From assembly GCA_964550985.1 (NCBI GenBank), contig CAZKBM010000124.1, positions 1 through 5,196 on the forward strand: a stretch of 5,196 nucleotides of DNA, written 5' to 3'. Source of the DNA: JAAYCI01 sp964550985. GTDB lineage: Bacteria; Bacillota; Clostridia; Oscillospirales; Ruminococcaceae. How positions within the stretch are numbered: position 1 is the stretch's first letter; each line of letters begins with the position of its first letter. Below the pieces are notes generated by a model. It was given only the letters and a program-made list of their open reading frames with translations. It was not told the origin of the DNA and searched no databases. A program made the translations under genes and the position numbers. Below are positions 1 through 4,835 of the stretch, piece after piece.

Positions 1-429
1 GTGAAGGGCGGCCGTATCTTCAAATTCTCCGCCCTTGTGGTTGTGGGCGATGGCGCGGGTATTGTGGGCTTTGGCCTGGGAAAAGCGGGCGAGGTGCCCG
101 AGGCGATTCGTAAAGGGATTGAGGACGCCAAGAAAAACCTTTTCCGCATCAACATGCGCGGCACCACCATCCCGCACGAGACGGTTGGTCGTTTTGGCGC
201 AGGGCATGTCATTCTGCGCCCCGCAGGCCCCGGTACCGGGGTTATTGCGGGCGGTGCGGTGCGCGCCGTGGTTGAGGCCGCCGGCATCAAAGACATCCGT
301 ACAAAATGCGTGCGCTCCAACAACCCCATCAATGTGGTAACCGCCACAATGAACGGTTTGCGGGGGCTGGTAAGCGCCGAGGATATGGCCGCGAAGCGCG
401 GCAAATCTGTAAAGGAAATTTTTTCGTAA
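1..429 (+). CDS. rpsE: 30S ribosomal protein S5, 5'-truncated by the window
   Basis: S5 is a small-subunit protein near the decoding site; it helps 16S rRNA folding and translational accuracy and lines the mRNA entry path. The visible 142 residues hold the end of the N-terminal RNA-binding domain (VKGGRIFKFSALVVVGDG, residues 1-18), then EVPEAIRKGIEDAKKN (about 31-46), TTIPHE, GRFGAGHV and GTGVIAGGAVRAV (about 78-90), and the C-terminal AAKRGKSVKEIFS. All match the S5 family over its whole remaining length. The GTG at base 1 is an internal valine: by comparison with E. coli and B. subtilis S5, about 24 residues lie upstream of the window. VKGGR lies in the loop where spectinomycin-resistance changes are known; the visible part looks wild type. 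It ends in TAA, 15 nt before rpmD, and its stop codon overlaps the purine-rich ribosome binding site of rpmD. Confidence 0.98.
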   Translation: MKGGRIFKFSALVVVGDGAGIVGFGLGKAGEVPEAIRKGIEDAKKNLFRINMRGTTIPHETVGRFGAGHVILRPAGPGTGVIAGGAVRAVVEAAGIKDIRTKCVRSNNPINVVTATMNGLRGLVSAEDMAAKRGKSVKEIFS

Positions 430-430
430 A

Positions 431-444
431 GGAGGCATACTTCC
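431..444 (+). promoter_or_regulatory. rpmD ribosome binding site, able to form a small hairpin
   Basis: GGAGG (431-435) lies 9 nt before the ATG at 445 and is a strong Shine-Dalgarno sequence. It can pair with CTTCC (440-444), giving a 5-bp stem with one G-U pair around a CATA loop. The pairing would hide the site just before the start codon. The sequence match is direct; any regulatory role is inference, and the stem is short enough to be marginal. Confidence 0.45.
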
Positions 445-936
445 ATGGCCGAAGAAAAAGTGACCGGGGCCGCCACCGAGGAGCAGGCTTCCAAGGCGGA
501 AGAGACCAAAACCGAGGCGACCAAGGCCCCGGCGAAGAAGAAAGCCGCGCCCAAGGCTGAAAAAGAGGGGGCCAAGGCAGAGAAGAAGCCGGCCGCCAAA
601 CCGGCTGCGGACGCCGAAAAACCCACTGCAAAAAAGAAGCCCGCCCCCAAAAAGGCGGCTGAAAAACCCGAGGCAAAGGCCGAGGATAAGCCCGCCCGCA
701 AGGGTGAAACCGTAACGGTGAGCGCAAAGGCAAAAGCGGCTGAGGAAAAACTGAAAGCCGGCAGCGTAAAGGTGACCCTGAAACGGGGGCTGATGGGCTG
801 TACCCAGCGCCAAAAGGCCATTGTGTACAGCCTTGGCCTGCGCCGCCCGGGCGACGCCAGCGTTCAGCCCGACAATGCCCAAACCAAGGGCAAAATTGAC
901 AAAATCGGCTTCCTGCTCTGTGTGAGCCGGGCCTAG
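445..936 (+). CDS. rpmD: 50S ribosomal protein L30 with a long Ala/Lys-rich N-terminal extension
   Basis: L30 is a small protein of the large ribosomal subunit. Only the C-terminal part of this 163-residue product is L30: from about residue 107 (SVKVTLKRGLMGCTQRQKAI) through YSLGLRRPGD and KGKIDKIGFLLCV it lines up with the usual protein of about 60 residues, including the GLRR and G-I-x-K-I/V elements. Residues 1-106 are low complexity: by hand count 30 Ala, 27 Lys, 17 Glu and 9 Pro, with no aromatic residue and no Cys. The first 30 residues are richer in acid; the rest is Lys-rich with repeated KP, AEK and AKKKPAPKK-like units, resembling histone-H1-like or HupB-type tails. ATG 445 is chosen because of the GGAGG 9 nt upstream and the tight 15-nt spacing from rpsE; no in-frame ATG occurs before the L30 core. 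GTG 718, behind a weak AGGGTGA, could give a 72-residue short form. L30 identity is sure; the role of the extension is unknown. Confidence 0.93.
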   Translation: MAEEKVTGAATEEQASKAEETKTEATKAPAKKKAAPKAEKEGAKAEKKPAAKPAADAEKPTAKKKPAPKKAAEKPEAKAEDKPARKGETVTVSAKAKAAEEKLKAGSVKVTLKRGLMGCTQRQKAIVYSLGLRRPGDASVQPDNAQTKGKIDKIGFLLCVSRA

Positions 937-946
937 AACCCCCAAG

Positions 947-954
947 AGGAGGTG
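947..954 (+). promoter_or_regulatory. rplO ribosome binding site that decides the start
   Basis: AGGAGGTG is almost fully complementary to the 16S rRNA 3' end. Its GGAGG core lies 10 nt before GTG 963 but only 4 nt before TTG 957. The spacing favours GTG 963 as the start of rplO. Confidence 0.85.
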
Positions 955-962
955 GATTGACA

Positions 963-1400
963 GTGAAATTGCACGAGCTTTCCCCCGCACCGGGGAGCAA
1001 CAAAGCCCAGAAGCGCAAAGGCCGCGGCCACGCCAGCGGCAACGGCAAAACCGCCGGTTACGGCCACAAGGGCCAAAAGGCCCGCAGCGGCAGCAAAAAG
1101 GCGGGTTTTGAAGGCGGCCAGATGCCCTTGCAGCGCCGTTTGCCCAAACGCGGCTTTAACAACATCTTCGCCACCCGTTACGCCACCGTTAAGGTGGGCG
1201 CGCTGGACGCCTTTGAGGCCGGCGCCGTGGTGGATACCAACGCCCTGTTAGAAAAAGGCCTGGTAAAAAAGCCTTTGGACGGCATCAAGGTATTGGGCGA
1301 CGGAGAACTGACCAAAGCCCTTACTGTACAGCTAGCAGCCTATTCAGCCAGCGCGAAAGAAAAAATTGAAAAGGCAGGCGGGAAAGCTGAGGTGATCTAA
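963..1400 (+). CDS. rplO: 50S ribosomal protein L15
   Basis: L15 is a large-subunit protein that binds 23S rRNA during assembly. The product of 145 residues opens MKLHELSPAPGS, followed by the basic Gly-rich stretch (KRKGRGHASGNGKTAGYGHKGQKARSG, quoted here only as its key elements KRKGRG, GNGKTAG and GHKGQKARSG), then GFEGGQMPLQRRLPKRGF (about residues 48-65) and a C-terminal fold ending AGGKAEVI. The B. subtilis protein also begins MKLHEL and is of nearly the same length. I chose GTG 963 over TTG 957 because of both Shine-Dalgarno spacing and this alignment; the longer form would only add two residues. It lies 26 nt after rpmD, and its TAA is one base before the secY start, suggesting translational coupling. 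Confidence 0.97.
   Translation: MKLHELSPAPGSNKAQKRKGRGHASGNGKTAGYGHKGQKARSGSKKAGFEGGQMPLQRRLPKRGFNNIFATRYATVKVGALDAFEAGAVVDTNALLEKGLVKKPLDGIKVLGDGELTKALTVQLAAYSASAKEKIEKAGGKAEVI
1389..1396 (+). promoter_or_regulatory. secY ribosome binding site inside the rplO 3' end
   Basis: GAGGTGAT is perfectly complementary to the anti-Shine-Dalgarno end of 16S rRNA, and its GAGG lies 9 nt before TTG 1402. It sits within the last codons of rplO and supports the non-ATG start of secY. Confidence 0.8.
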
Positions 1401-1401
1401 T

Positions 1402-2709
1402 TTGTTCCAAACGTTCCGTAACGCGTGGAAGATTGAGGATCTGCGAAGGCGTATCCTCTACACCCTGCTCATCATCCTAATTTTCCGTTTTGGCATCGCC
1501 GTTCCCGTACCATTTGTAGATCCCCAGGTAATGGCCAACCTCGTTAGCCAAAACTCGGGCGACATGCTCAGCTTTATCGATTTTATGACCGGCGGCGCCT
1601 TTTCCAGCGCTTCGCTGTTTGCCTTGGGCGTTCAGCCCTACATCAACGCCTCCATTATTATGCAGCTTCTGGCCGTTGCCATTCCGGCGCTGGAGCGTAT
1701 GCGTAAAGAGGGCGCCGAGGGGCAGAAGAAATTCCAGCGCATCACCCGCTATTTTGGGGCTGTGCTGGGGGCCGTGCTGGGCTTTGGCTACTACCTTATG
1801 GTGCGCAGCAGCCTGGGCCTGAAATACGGCGCGGGCGACCCCATGTGGATGCAGGTTTTTACCGCCGTTATCATTGTGATGAGTTTTGTGGCGGGCAGCG
1901 TTTTGCTGATGTGGCTGGGCGAACAGATTGACCAAAAAGGCATTGGCAACGGTATTTCCTTCATCATTGCGGCGGGCATTATCTCCCGCTGGAGTGGGGC
2001 CCTTAGCGGCCTGCGCGGTCAGCTTGACCTGGCGAAAGAAAACCCCATGATCTATGCTTATATGCCCCTCATCGCCATTCTGGCCATCGGGGCCGTCATC
2101 ATGGTGGTAATACTGAATGGCGCCGAGCGGCGCATCCCCATTCAGTACGCCAAAAAAGTGGTGGGCCGCAAGATGTACGGGGGCCAGTCCTCCCACATCC
2201 CCATCAAGGTGAATATGAGCGGCGTTATGCCCATCATCTTTGCCTCGGCGCTTACCTCCATCCCGGCCACTGTGCTACAGTTCATTCCCAATGCAAGCCA
2301 AAGCCCCTTCTGGGGTTCCATTTTGGGGGCCTTCAGCTACCAGGGCTGGCTGTATGCAGTAGTCTATGCACTGCTAATTATTGCGTTCAACTACTTCTAT
2401 GTGGCCATCACCTACAACCCCATTGAGATGGCCAACGACCTGAAAAAGACAAATGGCGCTATACCGGGCATTCGTCCAGGCCGCCCCACCAGTGATTTTA
2501 TCGCCCGCATCATCAGCCGCGTTACGCTGATTGGCGCGCTGTTCTTGGTGGTGGTAGCCGTTGGGCCCATTGTTCTAAGTAGCCTTACCGGTATGCAAAT
2601 CGCCCTGGGCGGCACCTCGCTGCTGATTGTGGTGGGCGTTGCGCTGGAGACAAGCCGCAGCCTTGAAAGCTTTATGCTGATGAGGCACCACAAGGGCTTC
2701 CTGGAATAG
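1402..2709 (+). CDS. secY: Protein translocase subunit SecY
   Basis: SecY forms the protein-conducting channel of the plasma membrane; with SecE and SecG it passes proteins driven by SecA or by the ribosome. The 435 residues are full length for the family and show ten hydrophobic segments, roughly 16-36, 78-96, 117-135, 151-173, 180-196, 215-238, 272-293, 312-336, 370-391 and 398-416. Family marks include PVPFVDP after segment 1, the plug region around 60-75 (FMTGGAFSSASLFALG), GVQPYINASIIMQLL, KGIGNGISFII, the cytosolic loop ERRIPIQYAKK (about 242-252) and the loop with NPIEMANDLKK and GIRPGRPT (about 339-363); these two loops contact SecA and the ribosome in known structures. TTG 1402 is the start because of the perfect GAGGTGAT upstream and because MFQTFRNAWKIEDLRRRI matches the usual SecY N-terminus. 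It is one base after rplO and 23 nt before adk, the Gram-positive order. Confidence 0.98.
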   Translation: MFQTFRNAWKIEDLRRRILYTLLIILIFRFGIAVPVPFVDPQVMANLVSQNSGDMLSFIDFMTGGAFSSASLFALGVQPYINASIIMQLLAVAIPALERMRKEGAEGQKKFQRITRYFGAVLGAVLGFGYYLMVRSSLGLKYGAGDPMWMQVFTAVIIVMSFVAGSVLLMWLGEQIDQKGIGNGISFIIAAGIISRWSGALSGLRGQLDLAKENPMIYAYMPLIAILAIGAVIMVVILNGAERRIPIQYAKKVVGRKMYGGQSSHIPIKVNMSGVMPIIFASALTSIPATVLQFIPNASQSPFWGSILGAFSYQGWLYAVVYALLIIAFNYFYVAITYNPIEMANDLKKTNGAIPGIRPGRPTSDFIARIISRVTLIGALFLVVVAVGPIVLSSLTGMQIALGGTSLLIVVGVALETSRSLESFMLMRHHKGFLE

Positions 2710-2732
2710 GAAGAGAACTTTGGAGGCTATGC

Positions 2733-3371
2733 ATGAAACTGATTCTGCTTGGCGCACCCGGCGCCGGTAAAGGTACGCAGGCCGAGTTTATCGCCGACCA
2801 TTTTTCCATCCCCGCGCTCTCTACCGGCAATATGCTGCGCGAGGCCGTGGAGGCTAAAACCGAAACCGGCGCAAAGGCCAAAGCCTTTATGGACGCGGGC
2901 GAACTTGTGCCCGATGAAATTATCATTGGCATTATTAAAGACAGGCTGCAAAAACCGGACGCCCAAAACGGATTTATTTTGGACGGAATGCCCCGCACCG
3001 TTGCCCAGGCCGAAGCTTTGGAGGCCATGGGCATTGCGATAGACAAGGTGCTGGACATTGAGGTGGAGGACGGCGAAATTGTAAAAAGGCTTTCGGGCAG
3101 GCGGGTGTGTGAGGTGTGCGGCGCAAGCTACCACACCATCAACAAGCCCAGCAAAACGCCCGGCGTGTGCGACCGTGACGGTGGCAAGCTGGTAATTCGC
3201 AAAGACGACGAACCCGAGACCATCCTGGCCAGGCTGAAAACCTACCATGAACTGACCGAGCCCCTGATTGATTTTTATAAAAAGCGGGGTTTGCTGGTAG
3301 AACTGGACGGTAGCCTGCCGGTGGACGAGGCAAGGCAGCAGGCGCTCAAGCTGCTGGAGGCAAAAATTTGA
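2733..3371 (+). CDS. adk: Adenylate kinase, zinc-type LID
   Basis: This cytosolic enzyme interconverts ATP + AMP and 2 ADP. The 212 residues carry the P-loop GAPGAGKGTQ (7-16), the AMP-binding STGNMLR (30-36), DGMPRT (84-89) with Arg88, and Gln92. Arg123, Arg156 and Arg167 fall at the same numbers as the catalytic arginines of the E. coli enzyme. The long LID (about 121-158) holds Cys126, Cys129, Cys146 and Asp149 in C-x2-C-x16-C-x2-D spacing, the same as the structural zinc site of B. subtilis Adk. Two positions differ from the most usual form: Asn33 where STGD is common, and Met86 where DGFPR is common. ATG 2733 has GGAGG at 2722-2726. The TGA overlaps the TTG start of map by 4 nt, so the two are probably translationally coupled. 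Confidence 0.98.
   Translation: MKLILLGAPGAGKGTQAEFIADHFSIPALSTGNMLREAVEAKTETGAKAKAFMDAGELVPDEIIIGIIKDRLQKPDAQNGFILDGMPRTVAQAEALEAMGIAIDKVLDIEVEDGEIVKRLSGRRVCEVCGASYHTINKPSKTPGVCDRDGGKLVIRKDDEPETILARLKTYHELTEPLIDFYKKRGLLVELDGSLPVDEARQQALKLLEAKI
3356..3360 (+). promoter_or_regulatory. map ribosome binding site inside adk
   Basis: GGAGG lies within the last codons of adk, 7 nt before TTG 3368. It supports TTG as the map start, since the next in-frame ATG (codon 13) falls inside the conserved EIEKMRKA segment. Confidence 0.8.
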
Positions 3372-4120
3372 TTCCGGTAAAAAACCCACACGAGATTGAA
3401 AAGATGCGAAAAGCCTGCCGCATATCGGCCGAGGCCTTACGGGCAGGGGGGGCGCTGGTAAAACCCGGCGTCTCCACCGCCAAAATTAACCGGGCGATAG
3501 AGGCTTACATTCTGGCCGCCGGCGCAAAGCCCAGCTTCAAGGGCTATGGCGGTTTTCCGGCAGGGGGCTGCATCTCTTTAAACGACACGGTCATCCACGG
3601 TATCCCAAGCGAGGGGGAAGTTCTGCAGGAGGGCGACATCGTCTCCATAGACACCGGCGCCTTTATTGACGGCTTCCACGGAGACAATGCGGCCACCTTC
3701 CGCTGCGGGGAGATAAGCCCAGAGGCCGAGGCGCTTTTGCGGGCCACAGAGGAATCTCTGTACGAGGCCGTCAAGGCGGCCCAAAATGGCGCCCGGGTGG
3801 GCGATATCAGCCACACGGTGCAAGCTTACGTGGAAGAACGAGGTTTTTCGGTGGTGAGGGCCTTTGTGGGCCACGGCGTTGGCAAAGAACTGCACGAAGC
3901 GCCGGAGGTGCCCAATTTTGGCCGGGCCGGCCACGGCCCGCGCCTTGTGCCCGGAATGACCCTTGCCATTGAGCCGATGATCAACGAAAAGGGCTCTGCG
4001 GTTCATGTTCTGGGTGATGAGTGGACGGTGAAAACGGATGACGGCGGCCTTTCGGCCCATTACGAGCACACCGTTCTCATCACGAAAGACGGGCCCGAAA
4101 TTCTGACCTTGTGCGTGTGA
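3368..4120 (+). CDS. map: Methionine aminopeptidase, type I
   Basis: Map removes the initiator methionine from new proteins when the second residue is small; it is a cytosolic enzyme with a two-metal centre that acts near the ribosome exit. The 250 residues have the usual length of the short bacterial type I form, with no N-terminal zinc-finger extension. All metal ligands are visible: Asp95 (SIDTGAF), Asp106 (GFHGDNAATF), His169 (GHGVGKELHE), Glu202 (AIEPMINEK) and Glu233 (HYEHTVLIT). The substrate-side histidines His77 (NDTVIHGIP) and His176 are also present. The N-terminus MIPVKNPHEIEKMRKACRIS is typical of the family. The TTG start overlaps the adk stop (ATTTGA) and is served by GGAGG within adk. 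It ends 8 nt before the KOW-protein start; its TGA is part of the next ribosome binding site. Confidence 0.98.
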   Translation: MIPVKNPHEIEKMRKACRISAEALRAGGALVKPGVSTAKINRAIEAYILAAGAKPSFKGYGGFPAGGCISLNDTVIHGIPSEGEVLQEGDIVSIDTGAFIDGFHGDNAATFRCGEISPEAEALLRATEESLYEAVKAAQNGARVGDISHTVQAYVEERGFSVVRAFVGHGVGKELHEAPEVPNFGRAGHGPRLVPGMTLAIEPMINEKGSAVHVLGDEWTVKTDDGGLSAHYEHTVLITKDGPEILTLCV

Positions 4121-4124
4121 GGTG
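4119..4124 (+). promoter_or_regulatory. Ribosome binding site of the KOW-protein gene
   Basis: GAGGTG overlaps the map stop codon and lies 4 nt before ATG 4129 (6 nt from GAGG). It favours 4129 over the in-frame GTG at 4111, which has no such site, and over the in-frame ATG at 4141, which is too far away. Confidence 0.7.
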
Positions 4125-4128
4125 CAGA

Positions 4129-4395
4129 ATGGAACTTGAGATGGGACAGCTTGTTTATAGCCGCAAAGGCCGGGATGTAACCGGGCTTTACGCGGTGGTG
4201 GGTTTTTTGGGGGGGCGGGTGCTTTTGGCCAACGGCAAGGAGCGCGGCCTGCAAAACCCCAAACACAAAAACCCCCGCCACCTGCAGCCCGTGGCCGTGC
4301 GGCTAAAGCCCGAAGAAACCGAGACCGACCTTTCACTTAAAACGGCCCTGAAAGCGTACCTTGCAAGCAGGGGCCCCAAACAGCAGGGAGGATAG
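4129..4395 (+). CDS. KOW-domain RNA-binding protein, L14e/L6e/L27e-like
   Basis: This small protein (88 residues) has a KOW-type fold at its N-terminus: MGQLVYSRKGRDVTGLYAVV, then a beta strand with GGRVLLANGKERGLQNP, and a basic segment PKHKNPRHLQPV (about 44-55). The C-terminal 30 residues look helical and hydrophilic (SLKTALKAYLASRG). It resembles the family of small ribosomal-protein-L14e-like KOW proteins that many Bacillota carry between map and infA (ybzG in B. subtilis occupies this place). Family and position imply RNA binding and a link with the ribosome; the exact role is not established and I assign no symbol. I chose ATG 4129 from its GAGGTG site. Bases 4203-4215 hold T6 followed by G7, a place prone to sequencing or slippage error, but the frame is intact on both sides. 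Confidence 0.9.
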   Translation: MELEMGQLVYSRKGRDVTGLYAVVGFLGGRVLLANGKERGLQNPKHKNPRHLQPVAVRLKPEETETDLSLKTALKAYLASRGPKQQGG

Positions 4396-4401
4396 AAAAG
4401 C

Positions 4402-4620
4402 TTGGCTAAAGATGATGTGATTGAAGTAGAGGGTGTTGTGATAGAGGCAATGCCGAACGCCATGTTCAAGGTGGAACTGGAAAATGGGCATCAACTGCTG
4501 GCCCACATCTCTGGCAAGCTGCGGATGAATTTCATCCGTATCCTGCCGGGGGATAAGGTCACGGTGGAGATGTCGCCCTACGATTTGACGAAAGGGCGCA
4601 TTACCTGGCGTTCCAAGTAG
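4402..4620 (+). CDS. infA: Translation initiation factor IF-1
   Basis: IF-1 binds the A site of the 30S subunit and helps IF-2 and IF-3 select the start codon and initiator tRNA. The 72 residues are exactly the family length and form one S1-like OB fold: MAKDDVIEVEGVVIEAMPNA, FKVELENGHQLLAHISGKLR (about 22-41), NFIRILPGDKVTVEMSPYDL and GRITWRSK. It is nearly collinear with E. coli IF-1. The TTG start is fixed by MAKDDVIE, the usual N-terminus, and by GGGAGGAT (4386-4393), whose GGAGG core lies 10 nt upstream. The gene starts 6 nt after the KOW gene, so it is part of the same transcript, and is followed by the longest gap of the window (58 nt) before rpmJ. Confidence 0.98.
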   Translation: MAKDDVIEVEGVVIEAMPNAMFKVELENGHQLLAHISGKLRMNFIRILPGDKVTVEMSPYDLTKGRITWRSK

Positions 4621-4678
4621 CGTTAACGGGGTTTTTTGCCCCGGCTATCCAAAGCGTTTTGTAAAGGAGGCGCAAACC
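4621..4678 (+). other. infA-rpmJ gap with a small GC hairpin
   Basis: This 58-nt gap opens with the palindrome CGTTAACG (4621-4628). CGGGG (4627-4631) can pair with CCCCG (4639-4643) around a TTTTTTG loop. The T run is in the loop, not after the stem, so it is not a normal intrinsic terminator; it may be a processing or pausing site, or nothing. The rpmJ ribosome binding site GGAGG lies at 4666-4670, 8 nt before the ATG. Confidence 0.4.
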
Positions 4679-4792
4679 ATGAAAGTGAAACCTTCGGTTA
4701 AGCCGATGTGTGAAAAATGCAAGGTCATCAAGCGCAAAGGCCGCGTGATGGTCATCTGCCAGAACCCGAAACACAAACAGCGCCAGGGCTAA
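4679..4792 (+). CDS. rpmJ: 50S ribosomal protein L36, zinc-binding (C+) form
   Basis: L36 is the smallest protein of the large subunit and stabilises 23S rRNA folds late in assembly. The 37 residues (MKVKPSVKPMCEKCK, then IKRKGRVMVICQNPKHKQRQG up to the TAA, here named in two parts with key residues) match the family over the full length. Cys11, Cys14, Cys27 and His32 form the C-x2-C-x12-C-x4-H zinc site, so this is the zinc-dependent form that some bacteria replace by a Cys-free copy under zinc shortage. ATG 4679 has GGAGG 8 nt upstream. The gene is easily missed because of its size. It lies between infA and rpsM as in most Bacillota. Confidence 0.98.
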   Translation: MKVKPSVKPMCEKCKVIKRKGRVMVICQNPKHKQRQG

Positions 4793-4813
4793 AAATCTGG
4801 CTGTATGCAACTA

Positions 4814-4830
4814 CTTACAGGAGGTGTAAG
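4814..4830 (+). promoter_or_regulatory. Perfect inverted repeat with the rpsM Shine-Dalgarno sequence as its loop
   Basis: CTTACA (4814-4819) and TGTAAG (4825-4830) are exact reverse complements, and the 5 bases between them are GGAGG (4820-4824), the rpsM ribosome binding site, 11 nt before ATG 4836. In RNA this would be a 6-bp stem that displays the site in its loop. The stem has only two G-C pairs and is probably weak. Autoregulation of the alpha operon by S4 at the rpsM start is known in E. coli, but I see no proof of such a site here. Confidence 0.5.
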
Positions 4831-4835
4831 AGAGA

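Noticed and set aside
1..3. GTG at the first base as the start of rpsE
   Set aside because: VKGGR is an internal S5 segment near residue 25; the true start must lie upstream of the window.
426..436. GTAAAGGAGGC repeated at 4661-4671
   Set aside because: Both copies are simply strong ribosome binding sites close to the consensus.
1011..1026. 16-nt stretch repeated exactly at 4730-4745
   Set aside because: Both copies encode KRKGR in rplO and rpmJ, a common rRNA-binding segment, with the same preferred codons; shared codon use explains it better than a mobile repeat.
329..1048. Long open frame of 239 codons on the minus strand, opposite rpmD
   Set aside because: It lies antisense to rpsE, rpmD and rplO, is rich in Pro, Arg, Trp and Ser as expected from the complement of Lys/Ala-rich GC codons, has no recognisable domain and no convincing ribosome binding site.
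1477..2196. Long open frame on the minus strand opposite secY
   Set aside because: It is rich in His, Asn and Gly as expected from the complement of membrane-protein codons; no family resemblance, and secY on the other strand is certain.
3578..4336. Minus-strand open frame of 252 codons opposite map and the KOW gene
   Set aside because: It spans two well supported genes, has no family resemblance and begins with a low-complexity Arg/Ala/Gly segment typical of a shadow frame.
4627..4643. Intrinsic terminator after infA
   Set aside because: The stem is only 5 bp, the T run is in the loop, and the bases after the stem (GCTATCC) are not T-rich.
4654..4676. Possible hairpin around the rpmJ ribosome binding site (TTTG with CAAA)
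   Set aside because: Only about 4 weak pairs with an 11-nt loop, far less convincing than the one before rpsM.
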